Source of the DNA: Primula veris | Taxonomy: Eukaryota > Streptophyta > Magnoliopsida > Ericales > Primulaceae | Direction: 5' to 3' | NCBI GenBank assembly: GCA_963682055.1 | Contig: OY821742.1 | Coordinates: 28,429,060 to 28,493,059, forward strand | DNA: 64,000 nt | Part shown: one piece after another, positions 43,586 to 55,053 of the stretch | Layout of the letters: every line of letters starts with the position of its first letter | How positions within the stretch are numbered: position 1 is the stretch's first letter | The notes under the pieces: model-generated | Seen by the model: only the letters and a program-made list of their open reading frames with translations | The model's database searches: none | What the model was told of the DNA's origin: nothing | Made by a program: the position numbers and the translations under genes

Positions 43586-46500
43586 TTTGACAAAGAAATT
43601 TACGGGAACCTGCTTTATGTGTAACAGGACCGGCCATCGTGCCGCGGACTGTTATGACAATAAAGGCGCTGCTAAGCCTAAGCCCCCCCCCCCCCCCCCC
43701 CCCCCCCCGAGAAACTTCAAGGGCAAGGGAAAGAGGAAAGCTCCAGCTCATGCACATCTGGCCGAGGGAGGACGAGATGATGACCACTTTACTGCTGTGG
43801 TCTCTGAGGTGAATCTCGTGGGGAGCAACCCCAAAGAGTGGTGGCTGGATACCGGCGCCACGAGCCACATCTGCTCAACAAGGTGGATGTTTAAGACCTA
43901 CGAGGCAGTAGAGGGAGAAAGCTGCTTCATGGGAAATTCTGCAACTTCCAAGGTGGAAGGAAAAGGAATGGTGGTGATGAAGATGACCTCGGGAAAAGAG
44001 CTGAGGTTGACCAATGTGCTCCATGTTCTGGATATCCGTAAGAATCTTGTATCCGGATCAGCGATGGTGAAGAACGGGTTCAAGCTAGTCTTAGAATCCG
44101 ATAAAATTGTAATCACCAAAAATGGTGTCTATGTAGGCCGTGGCTATATTGGCAATGGCATGTTTAAGTTAAACGTAGGGACACCTGCTCCCAATAAAGG
44201 TGCTAAAGCTGAGGCTAGCACTAGCGACGTAATGACTGTTGCCCAGGAGGCCAATAAAAATTCTGAGTTTAATTATTTATTTGAGTCATTTCATTTGTGG
44301 CATGGTAGATTAGGTCACGTGAATTATAATTCTTTAAAGAAATTAATATCACTAAAACTAATACCAAATTTTGTTTTTTATAAGCAACACAAATGTAAGA
44401 TTTGTGTAGAGGCAAAATTAACGAAATCATCGTTTCAAAATGTTGAACGAGAAAGTGAACCTCTCGGTCTAATACACACGGATGTATGCGACTTAAAGTT
44501 TATACAAACACGAGGAGGGAAAAAGTACTGTATCACCTTTATAGATGATTGTACTAGATACTGCTACGTTTACTTAATGAGAAGTAAAGACGAAGCAGTT
44601 GAGAAATTCGCTCTTTATAAGACCGAAATTGAAAATCAACTGAATAGAAAAATTAAAACATTGAGAAGTGATAGAGGCGGTGAATTTGAATCACCGTTTG
44701 AGCAGATATGCGCTGAAAGCGGCATTATACATCAAACCACAGCCCCATACACTCCCGAGCAAAATGGGGTTGCTGAGCGTAAAAATAGAACGCTAAAGGA
44801 AATGATGAATGTTATGCTAATCAGTTCTGGGTTACCCCAGAACATGTGGGGGGACGCGATACTTTCTGCAAACTATGTTTTAAACAAGTTACCACATAAG
44901 AAGCGAGAAAAGACTCCATATGAATTATGGAAAGGTCATCAACCCAGTTATAAGAACCTGCGGGTTTGGGGTTGTCTCGCAAAGGTCCTAGTTCCCACTC
45001 CTAAGAGGATGAGAATTGGTCCTAAAACGGTGGACTGTGTGTTCATCGGATATGCACATAATAGTAGTGCATATCAGTTTCTCATACACAAGTTGGACAA
45101 TCCCGATGTGCACGTAGATACGTATATGGAAAGCCGAGAGGCCTCTTTCTTTGAGGATATCTTTCCCCGGAAATTACCTACAGCTGTACCAACTGAAGAG
45201 TTGAACAGTGAAGGAAATGTGGGGGCAAGTGAACCGACAGAGGAAGAGGAAGAGGAAGAGGAAGAGCCTCGACGCAGCAAAAGGGCAAGGAAGGAAACTT
45301 CCTTTGGACCTGATTTCGTAACCTTCATGATTGAAGGCGAACCGGTGACATATAAACAAGCTATGTCAACACCGGATTCCCAATATTGGGAAGAAGCCAT
45401 TCAAAATGAGATTGAATCAATCATGCAAAACCACACTTGGGAACTAGTGGATCTTCCGAAAGGTTGTAAGCCCCTAGGTCACAAGTGGATCTTCAAGAGG
45501 AAGTTAAGGGTTGACAGCACGATTGAGAAATACAAGGCGAGACTTGTAGTAAAAGGCTTCAGGAAAACTGAAGGTGTCGATTATTTCGACACGTATGCTC
45601 CTGTCTCCAGGAAAACGTCAATCTGAATCGTTATTGCTCTCGCAGCTTTGTTTGATATGGAAATACATCAAATGGATGTAAAGACGGCGTTTCTAAATGG
45701 AGAACTGGAATAAGAGATTTACATGGAACAACCGGAAGGGTTTGTAGTTCCTGGTAAAGAGCACCAAGTGTGCAAACTTGTAAAGTCTCTATATGGACTC
45801 AAACAAGCGCCAAAGCAATGGCACGAGAAATTTGATAGAATTATGCTATCAAACGGTTTTCACATTAATGAGTATGATAAATGTGTCTACTCTAAAGGAA
45901 GTGGAAGAGACTGTGTTGTAGTCTGTCTCTATGTGGATGACATGATCATAATTGGGAGTAATGATAGAATCAGCTCCACAAAGAAAATGTTATCACAACA
46001 CTTCGATATGAAGGACCTGGGTATAGCTGATGTAATACTTGGTATGAAGATTACCAAAACATCAGAAGGGTATGCCTTGTCCCAAAGTCACTATGTTAAA
46101 CAAGTATTAGACAAGTTTGACAAGGGCAGTAAGGCAATGTCTAGAACCCCAATTGAGTTCAACTGTAACCTGAAAAAGAATTCCGGTAAGAGTGTGAATC
46201 AATTGGAGTTCTCTCGAGTTATAGGCAGTCTCATGTATATAATGAATTGCACTAGACCAGACATAGCAAACTCAGTGAGTAGACTGAGCAGGTACACCAG
46301 TAATCCGAATGAGGAACACTAGAAGGCCATAATGAAACTTCTCAGGTATATGAGGTTTTCAGCCGATTACGGGCTGCACTATACCAGATATCCAGCGGTA
46401 CTGGAAGGGTATTCAGATGCCAACTGGATATCAGACTCCAATAGCACAAGGTCCACGAGTGGATATGTGTTTATAATGGGAGGAGCTGATGTGTCTTGGA

Positions 46501-46892
46501 GATCCTCCAAACAAACGTGTATTGCAAGGTCTACTATGGAATCAGAATTCATAGCGTTAGACTTAGCAACCGAAGAGGCAGACTGGCTGAGAAGTCTATT
46601 GGAAGGAATTCCAATGTGGCCAAAACCTGTTCCCGCAATAAGCATGCATTGTGATAGTCAATCAGCTATTGCGCGGGCTCAGGATCATATGTATAATGGA
46701 AAGTCTCGACATATACGTCGAAGACATAAATCCGTAAGAGAATTTTTATCCAATGGTGTGGTGTCCTTAGATTTTGTGAGATCAAAGGAAAACATAGCGG
46801 ATCCATTAACAAAAGGCTTGACTCAAATGGGAGTCGAGACGTCATCGAAAGGAATGGGATTAAAGCCCATTAAATTGGTGGCCCCCCCATAG
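43586..46892 (+). pseudogene. pol: copia-C Pol: protease, integrase, RT, RNase H with three stops
   Basis: One frame throughout. Zinc knuckle of the nucleocapsid (43611-43652), a proline run encoded by 26 C bases, protease LDTGATSH (from 43845), integrase with intact zinc region and all three acids (HTD near 44475, LRSD near 44660, GVAER near 44770), RT with YVDD (45930-45941), and RNase H to the stop at 46890-46892 with the STSGY and STMESE blocks. Three stops interrupt RT: TGA 45624-45626, TAA 45711-45713, TAG 46320-46322. The last stands where Trp is expected (TGG to TAG), a change typical of methylated, silenced elements. Otherwise domains and catalytic residues look complete. Confidence 0.95.
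43683..43708 (+). repeat. Run of 26 C bases inside copia-C pol
   Basis: Homopolymer encoding about nine prolines between zinc knuckle and protease. The frame is kept across it here, but such a run is prone to slippage in replication and sequencing, and its complement could form G-quadruplex structures. Confidence 0.97.
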
Positions 46893-47449
46893 GCAACCCA
46901 ACCTAAACAGAATATTTCCTGATAGGTTCAAAAGGAAACTGAAGTGTGGGGGCAATCGAACAAAGCACTCGGGAACCTGGAGTTTCCAGCCCATTTCCGC
47001 GATGACAGAGTGATAGACCTGTACCATTGTAAGGGTGAGCTTGAGGCTCTTAATGATCCAAGTAACTCGACGGTCGAGTAAAGTGAGTCAGGACACTTTC
47101 GACTTGAAACACCTATAATGAGTGTGTAAGGCCGGTACCATGTGATGAGCTTGGGCTAATTCACTAGAGCACTCAGTTGAAGTTGCCAAGACAGTCCAGG
47201 CCAAATATGGACAACAACTAAAGGGCCTAGTACGTGGATAGAGAGGGCACTGTGCGGGTGCCATTCTGGGATACACAAAGCTTGATGGTTCAAAGCTTTA
47301 CAGCTACCTAATAGCAGTATTCTGGGTGGTATTCCGCTACGGCAGGTTCAAGGCGCGCGCTACCTGACCTTAGGCAGTGAACTTTTGCGGTTCTCTTGAT
47401 TTGCATTTAGGACATGGGCTTTCGAGCCAATTGCATTCATGTGGGGGAT
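46893..47449 (+). other. 3' non-coding region and polypurine tract of copia-C
   Basis: About 550 bp conserved with copia-D (39330-39912). Ends in the purine tract GTGGGGGAT (47441-47449), which primes plus-strand synthesis. Confidence 0.8.
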
Positions 47450-48908
47450 TGTTGGAAAAATTGTAGGAAAACATGTTTTTAAACATGGTTGTTCCAAGTG
47501 ATCAGGTACCATCTTTGAGTCAATTTTCGATGCGACTACTCAGTTTTTCTGAGGCCATACTCAAAGCGTTTGAGTAGCTCGTACGACGAGCTTCGCAACG
47601 GTATATCGCATGACCTATTCGGAGGAAGGGTGTGAATGATAATTGGACTCGAAGTTTGGTACTCGAAAGATGAAATAAAGTCAATGCTGGAAAATGAGAA
47701 AAGAAATGGGATTTAACCCATGAGGGTTATCCCACATTGGAAAATCATGAGTGATTTTTACAATATATATATACTAAGGTATCCCATGTGGATATTAAGT
47801 AGTGTGTCCACATACACGTGTGTATTGTGTACCACACATGGGCTTGCTCGTCGGGCGGGCTTGCTCGTCAGGCGGGCTTGCTCGTCGGGTTTTCAGCTCG
47901 ACGGGAAAAAGTGTGCCTGTTCCTGTTCGGGAAAAGTGATCCTGTTCGGGAAAAGTGTTCCTGGTCGGTTGAAGCGTGCCTGTTCGGGAAAACTGCGCCT
48001 GTTCGGAAAAAAGCTTCCAGCAAAGCTGTAACTGTTGCAATAAATATGAATTCATTGCAAAGTTAATACTGCAGTTTCGAATTTCGAAAACTGACAGTAG
48101 TAAAGTGACTTTAATGGCTGAGATACTCAGCAAGCCTATAAATAGGCAGACCCCCCACATGTCAAAAACAACACACACAACATTCTGAAAAAACACATCA
48201 GCATATATCATCTCTCAAAAATCAGCATTACATTTTAGAACCAGAGAGAACCACCCATCAACAGCTCGACCTTGACTCGTCGCCAGTTTCCGGCGAGTCA
48301 TCCGAGACGTTGTACCTTGGGATCGAAGCGCCAACGCAACCAGAAACAATCAAGGTGGTTGGGCGAATATCGGTTAAGGGCATACTGTTAACAGTAGCCT
48401 CGTCTAAATTTATTTACATTCTGTTTATTTTAATTTTCGCATTTAAATTCAGTTATTTTAATTCTGTCCATTTCATTTACGCATTTCAATTCTGTCTTTT
48501 TTATTTCAGTATTTTAATTTGCTGTCCTTAGCTGTAGCTTTATATTCTGGTTGTACCTTTCTGTAATTAGTTTAAAGTTCTGTTTTTGCTGTAATTCATA
48601 TTCTGTAATTTAATTCAGCAATTAGAATAGTTTCAATTCAGTCCTGTAATTTCAATTTAAAACAGAACAGTCCGGCTGTTAAGTTTATACTTTTCAGTCC
48701 GGCAGTTTCTATTTATTGCAATTCAATACATCAGATTATTAATTAATAATAATCTGATAACGTTTGCTTTATTTACTATTCAGTACCTACATGTTGTAAT
48801 CATTAATTCTATTCCAATTGGAAATTAATAAAGATTACACTGGTTTTGATTAATTCTTGTTTAGTCCTTTATTATTGTTAATTGTTATTTCGTACACGAA
48901 AACCAACA
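47450..48908 (+). repeat. 3' LTR of copia-C
   Basis: Near-identical copy of 40871-42310, with TATA box CCTATAAATAGG at 48136-48147 and three GCTTGCTCGTC units. Followed by target duplication TGGTG. Confidence 0.95.
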
Positions 48909-48913
48909 TGGTG

Positions 48914-51879
48914 TTTGTTTGTTTTTATTTGCTATTGTTAAGAGAACCTTGTTAGCATGTAAGATAAGGCTTGTTTGTCTTGTATAGAGAGGATGTATAT
49001 AAGGGTGAGTGTTGTCGAGGGTAAGAGGTTAAGGATAGAGACAGAGTCTGGTGAAGGTGGGGAAGGGTAGATTTTGTCTTTGTTTTTGTTTATCATCTTC
49101 ATGTGTTTTTGTTTTGTTTTAATTGTTAAATTACAGAGAGTGGGTGGGTGGGGGAAGGGAGGTTGGAGTTATAGAGATTTTATTATTTTATAATTATCAA
49201 ATTGAGAAAACGTACACTTATTTAGGGACGGAGGGAGTATGATAAATGGATTTTAGTTAGTAAACTAATTAGTAATTAATTTAGCATCCTTGTTTTTTTC
49301 TGGAAAATGATATATGTAAGCACAAGTACTCCTTGCCAAGATTAGTAATTATGATTGTACCTTAATTTGTTGTATTACTAGAACTTGCATATAGGATTAA
49401 AAGTAACTGTGTATACTGGAAATTTGGAACCTGATTGGGTGTACTGAAATTTATATGATTACACTTGCCATGTGTTGAGAGTAATTTGCTATTTTTGGAA
49501 ATTAACATATGCCATCTGCTAGTGTTTGGGTAATAGTATCTTATTGATAAATTTGCAAAGGGAACATTGTCTGTGCAAGATAATTGTGTGTTGCATATTT
49601 GCTATGCATGATAAACATTATATATAGGTTGAGGTTTGAGAAATAGCAGATCATATAACTATGGAGATTTGCTCAAGTTTTACTTAAATATTTCTGTCGT
49701 TTCAGTATCTGGCATGTATTGACCAATCATTGTATGTCCTTAATTTACTGATAAATTAGGATTTGTGCATGCTGTAGTGTTATCGAAAATAGATGTGTTA
49801 GTTCGTTTTAGAAACAAACCGGTGCGTTAATGGGATTTAATTCTTGAAACTTTATATTGGTTTACATAAATTTGGGTTAATTGCCTCTCATTTAATTTTA
49901 TATAAATGTTGCTTTCGGTTTGAAAAATCTGTTTGAAAAGAACCAAGTAATTATAACGGTTTGTATTTGTGAAAACCGTTTTGTCTTAGTATTCTGGAAA
50001 GGAAAAACTATATATATATTACATAAATCTTAATATGCTCGTTGGTTCAATTGGAAAAAATTTAAAGGAATTTCTTAAAGAATCTTTAAGGTTCGATTTG
50101 GTTTGGTAAGTTTTGAAATCAAATATTGAAAATCTTGTTTTAAACAATAATTTGAAAAGGTCGATGATGGGGAATAAGGAACCTGTTGTTCTCAATCGTC
50201 ACCAACTTATAAACGGTTACAAGTGTAAATATATTGTGACTATTTTAAATATGGAATACTCAAATTGTAATTTGGGACGGTGTAACTGTATATAACGCTG
50301 GTTGAAATTTTGTTTTGTTTCAAAGATTATGACTGCCATTGAAATAGTCATGGGGCACTGCTTACTGGGAACTAATAAATTAATTTAGTTCATCTCAGTA
50401 ACTCTACAGCATACTACAGAATTGTATGAAAATTGGTTAGACAATTGATTAATTACCAGATTAATGAAATTTATTTATACAGATTACTTACGTGGGTTTG
50501 CTAATATAAGCAAACGAGTCAGTGTAAGAACACTGGGGAGTATGGAAAACCCGAATATCAAAAAAATGTGGGGGGTAAATTAGGCGACTTAGGAGATCGA
50601 GGCTCGTGTTGTGTCTAGGGGCGGAACCAGGATGATTTTTGGAGGAGGGGGACGTGGTGTAAAAAATATGTCGAATAGAAGATAAAATAAATAGGGTATA
50701 ATACAAAAATAAAGAATTTTTTCCATTTTTAACATAACATAAAATAAATATTAAGTTAAAACAAATATTGGCTATAAAATAATTTTTGTAGTAATCTTGT
50801 TTGGCAAAATACAAGGGTCATTTACGAAATTTGGTAATTTCAAGTTAAAAACATAAAATTTTAGGAAAAAACAACTAACATGATTTAAACTACTAAATGT
50901 TTAGTTTAAAACCAATTTTATCACTATACCAGCAGTTTTTTAGTTTAATTAGGATGACTAGTTATAGATGTTATACTCTAAATGTTTAATTTTGTATGAA
51001 TAGTTCTAAAGGTTAATTTCAATTAGATTAAATTCAGCATATACATTTGTCAAATTATACACAATATTTTCAAATATCATATTCAACTCCATCATCTTAA
51101 TTGTTATCAAATACAGTATCAACAATTTCTTCTAATGTCTGGCATATGAACATGTGTTATTTTCGTCAGGTTAATCCAACAACCCAGACATCCATTTTAT
51201 TGTGATAACTGAGACCATCAATAATTTTTTCAAATTCGTAAATATCTTTCTCAATTATGGTTTATTCTATTAATTGAAACTTCATTGACCGGATAAATTT
51301 TTCAATGTCGAAAACAATTTTCAATTGTCGCTTGATGAACATTAATCGTCAAATAAATAAAATCTCTTTAAAATATTAATTTATCGATTAATTAATAACT
51401 TTCTAAATTAATACATTTTTACGGTCCCGACATTATTAATTTATAGAGGTTTTACTATAGTCAATAAAAATAGTGGTGTTTGTTTGATTAAGTTTTGTAT
51501 TTGGTTAACGGTAATGTAAACACTATTTTACAAGAATATATTTATTTACAAGTTCCAAATGGAAAATATTTCTGTTGTAAATATGGTCTTAACATGATAC
51601 ATTCATTAAGATAATATTTAAAATTTGAAATGTATTTAGTGAGAAAACTAAGTAGGTATAATAATATCTAATTATAGTGCAACGGTGCAATAAAGTGAAT
51701 GAATATTTAATAGTAAGGACACTAAATCACAAAGTGATGTAGTTCAAACTTTGAGGTGCTAACCATATGTAGAAATTTTATAAGTGAATGCGAATAATCA
51801 GGTCAACTATGGTATTGTGATACATAGTATGACGAAAGACTTAATGAGAGAAGCAAACGCGAGTGCTTGATTCATTTAA
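48914..51879. other. No gene recognised
   Basis: AT-rich DNA. GGGACGGAGGGAGTA (49226-49240) is the terminus word of Stowaway MITEs, but I see no opposite end nearby. CTAGGGGCGGAACCAGGATG (50616-50635) resembles a common plant transposon end, again without a partner. Other open frames are short and featureless. Confidence 0.5.
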
Positions 51880-52512
51880 AATGATTTCAATATGGTTGAG
51901 ACATATGTATGCAATGTGCATGAACTGCAAAAGTCAGTTTGCAATCAAGCATAGGGAGTCCTGCATTTGCTCAAGTATTTATTATAACGAGTGATATGTT
52001 AATAGTTTACGGATCCGCTGGCAATGAGTTATTGTATAAGCAAACGATGACGTCATCGATGAGATTTGATATACAAGCCCTCTAAAGAAGCGTACTCCAT
52101 GATGGCAACTCTACCTAACCTAAATGACTGCAGATCCCAATAAATAGGTTCAAGCAGACAAACTAATCATGGGGGAGTTTCGTCAAACCGGTAGAGACAA
52201 AAAGTCATAGCCCACTCCTATAATGACATAGCGGTAAAGCGTGTGTTAAGTAGAGGTTAGACTTTCCTTTTAATGATCCTTATATCTTGCTAAAACCAAG
52301 TGGGTAGTGAAGGATACCCTCATAAGAGAATTAATTGGTCTTAAACGATCACATAAAGTTAGTTTAGAATTAATTATTTAATTGATTAATTTGTTAAATA
52401 ACTTGAGGCCCACTGAAGTAGTCTTGTATACATGTTGAATTATGTGGGACCCTTTCTTTGTTGACCAGTGATCACTCCAAGTCTTGTTGGAGTTATTGTT
52501 TATTTCCCAACA
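51880..52512 (+). pseudogene. Remnant of a copia element (RT to 3' end)
   Basis: CTGCAAAAGTCAGTTTGCAATC at about 51926-51947 followed by AAGCAT resembles the LQKSIYGLKQAS region of copia RT. GATATGTTAATAGTTTACGG near 51993-52012 resembles the sequence after the YVDD box. A purine tract CATGGGGGAG (52168-52177) and a non-coding tail like those of copia-C and copia-D follow, with a possible LTR end CCCAACA at 52507-52513. Heavily degraded. Confidence 0.5.
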
Positions 52513-52726
52513 GTCAGGTTGTTCCGGATGTGGCAGTTATAGCCCAACATTTTCCAAATTTGAACGGTCACACCCGTATGTTTATCCTATAATTCTGAAG
52601 ATTCATATACACATCAAAATAATTTCTATAAAATTTTTCTTGCATTTTTTCATAATTGTCATTGCATAATTGTTTGTTAATTTTCAACGTATTTATACCA
52701 ACCACCGATATAAAATACCCAACAGT

Positions 52727-53265
52727 ATCAAGCCACATATTGCATCTCGGAGTTCTTGCCACGACTTCTCATGCGACCAGTACACAAGCATGTTTGTTGT
52801 GTATTACATGCCAAGGACGGGCCATTTTATTATTGAATGAACAATTATCTAGAGCAACAAAAAACAGATTTGCAGTTGGCATGCGGTTCACAATGAGATT
52901 TAAATGAGAAGAAGCTCCAAAGAGAAAGTTCGTGGGTACAATAATTGGGGTAGAAGATATTTCCTCAAACTGGCCTAATTTCAAATGGCAAAGATCAAAC
53001 GTACAGTGGGATGAACCGGCAACTGTGCAATGGCCAAAGAGAGTGTGTCGCCTTGGGAGATTGAGCGTTTTGTCACTTCTGCTTTGCCAAACCTTTTACC
53101 ACATGAATTGAAAATCCTGATCAGCTAGAGAAGGAGGAAAAAACATGTGGTTGTCGGATATTTGGGAGTTGTTTTGAGTCTTATCACTTGAGTTAACTCG
53201 TTCGGACGGGTATAGCTCTCTCCTTTTTTAGTTTCTTTTTAGTGAGACTTATCTTTTACCTAATC
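52727..53265 (+). pseudogene. Auxin response factor (ARF)-like fragment, Auxin_resp region
   Basis: After a possible intron acceptor (CCCAACAG at 52720-52727) the plus strand reads VSSHILHLGVLATTSHATST, matching the start of the ARF middle domain. A shifted frame and then KNRFAVGMRFTMRFK follow, a stop at 52903-52905, and the next block VGTII...WPNFKW...VQWDEPATVQWPKRV. The final part resembles the ARF segment with VSPWEIE. There is no B3 domain before it and no C-terminal PB1 domain after it. It is a second copy of the remnant at 40735-34150, in the opposite direction. Confidence 0.82.
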
Positions 53266-53780
53266 CTTTTTCTAATTCTGTACAATATTAGTTGAAGCTT
53301 GAGCTGTTGCCAAATGAAAAATTTGTGATTAAGAGCAATAGCAAAGAAGCAACTCGGTTTTATAAAAAGAGATATATATCTAAGGTTAAACAAGTGAATA
53401 TAATCACCCACATGAACAGTATATTCGAAGCAAGTAGTAGCTAGCATAGTTAGATGATATTTATTTTAGGGGAAACATGAAGCAAAGTGACTTTAGATGT
53501 TTTTTTTTTAAATTAATGGTGGGAAAAATCACTCTTTATTTTTATTGATTTTTAAAATAAAGTGCATGAAAAACCCCACAAGGATTACAATGTACAAAAA
53601 TAAAAGATTGGGTCAGTTGACAAGAATTTTAAATAAACTGACGCAGCAGCAAAACAAAGAAAAGGCAGGGACTACACTTGCAGCAACTTGAACTTCCAGT
53701 ACTTTGACCTTTCTCACTCCTGAAACTTCGCCCAATTTAGCTACAGTTGACTTATTACCCCATCTCTCTTATTCTCGATT
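53266..53780. other. No gene recognised
   Basis: AT-rich spacer between the ARF fragment and the TRIM. No domain or repeat structure seen. Confidence 0.5.
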
Positions 53781-54347
53781 TATAAGAACCAACTCTTCGA
53801 CCGAACCGACAACATCTGCAACCTATCAATAATTTTGTCTGTTTTGTCTCAATTTCGTTATCGCTTATTTGTCCGTACGGATTTAAAAGGGCTTGCTGAT
53901 AAAAAGGACGATAATTCTAACTTATATTTCATATAAATACTCACATATATACGTGATGTGTAATAGCTCATTTATTTTTTTTATAATATTTTCCTACGTA
54001 AACCCGGGTCGTTACATACTTTTTCCATTCGGGCACGACGTATTCGTCGGGCACGCCCCCTTTCGTGATTGCCCATTCCCAAATCGGCTAGATAACGGCC
54101 TTGATACCAATTGTAAAGACCCGGTCCTTCGACCGAACTGTCACCATCTGCTTCGTACCACCAATATTGTCCGCTTTGACTCAATTTCGTTCTCGCTTCT
54201 TGGACCGCACGACTTTAAAATGTCTTGGTGATAAAAATGATGATACTTCTGGCTTATATATCATATATATACTCACATATCTAGCTGATGTTTATAGCTC
54301 ACTTCTCTTTAACACGCTATTTCTCTACGGAAATCCGGGTCGTTACA
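53781..54347 (-). mobile_element. TRIM (miniature LTR retrotransposon), 567 bp
   Basis: Two direct repeats of exactly 236 bp, 53781-54016 and 54112-54347, around a 95-bp core. Read on the minus strand, the 5' LTR starts TGTAACGACCCGG. The core opens with AATTGGTATCAAGGCC, a methionine-tRNA type primer site, and closes with the purine-rich AATGGAAAAAGTA before the 3' LTR. There is no coding capacity. LTRs are clearly diverged, and the flanks (CGATT, TTACT) show no target duplication, so it is old or one flank has been lost. Confidence 0.85.
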
Positions 54348-54480
54348 TTACTTATTCTTCTTCTTCTCTTCTCAATCTTATATTTTGATACCCCTTTGCA
54401 GTCATATCAAGTTTTCCTTTAACATCTCTCGAGAAATCTTCTGTTCTTGTAGAAATAATAGCCATATTGTTTTTCATCGC

Positions 54481-54915
54481 TTATTTGGCCAAATGATCTG
54501 CTACAGTATTTGCTTCTCTCCAGATATGGGTAAATTTAATTCCTCTATTTTCTTCCATTAGGAATTTAATTTCAGAAATCATTGGTCTTAGCCTCCATGG
54601 GTATTTAGCATTTTTATTGTCGATTATATTCACCATAATTTGCGAATCAGTTTCTAGGATAATATTATTTATGTTATCGGCCATTTTAATACCTTGTATA
54701 ATTGCTTGAGCCTCAATTTCCGAACTGGTACTACCTTTTCAATTGATTGCAAAACCTTTAATGAAATCCCCCTTTTGATTCATGCATACTCCTCCAATTC
54801 CAACTTTATTTTCTTTATAGCTTCCATCCACATTAATTTTTCAGTGATCAGATTCAGGTGGAATCCATTTGATAACGTCTTTATAAATAACTCTTTATAG
54901 AAATAGATTTTAGCA
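54481..54915 (-). pseudogene. LINE RNase H domain
   Basis: Minus-strand reading shows the acidic residues of RNase H in order: NVDGSYK (about 54840), SEIEAQ (about 54720), LETDSQI (about 54650), then WREANTVADHLAK near the end. A frame break near 54690-54740 separates the halves. Confidence 0.8.
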
Positions 54916-55053
54916 AACTTATAAGCTGGCACTAGCTTAAACTCTTATACAAGAACTTAAATTTAACAACTACCATAATTTTCATTGTAATAAGGATCAT
55001 AATAGTAATTACTTGCTCTTGTTGTATTAATTTTCCTCTCATCTCTGGGTAAT

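Larger units (their letters stand above)
40871..48908 (+). mobile_element. copia-C: recently inserted Ty1/copia element, 8.0 kb
   Basis: LTRs 40871-42310 (1440 bp) and 47450-48908 (1459 bp), TGTTGG...CCAACA, with perfect target duplication TGGTG (40866-40870, 48909-48913). LTRs are about 98% identical by eye outside minisatellite length changes, so it is the youngest full insertion in the window. Gag and Pol are nearly whole but carry one frameshift and three stop codons. Its family also left the solo LTR at 28196-29473, and copia-D is an older relative. Confidence 0.96.

Noticed and set aside
43585..43625. Programmed gag-pol frameshift in copia-C
   Set aside because: The zinc knuckle that belongs to Gag is itself in the shifted frame, and other stops occur, so a random indel is more likely than a regulated shift.
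43572..43868. Antisense ORF with a glycine run
   Set aside because: Shadow of the 26-C tract and surrounding pol.
49226..49240. Stowaway MITE
   Set aside because: Only one terminus-like word is visible; no opposite end or TA-flanked pair nearby.
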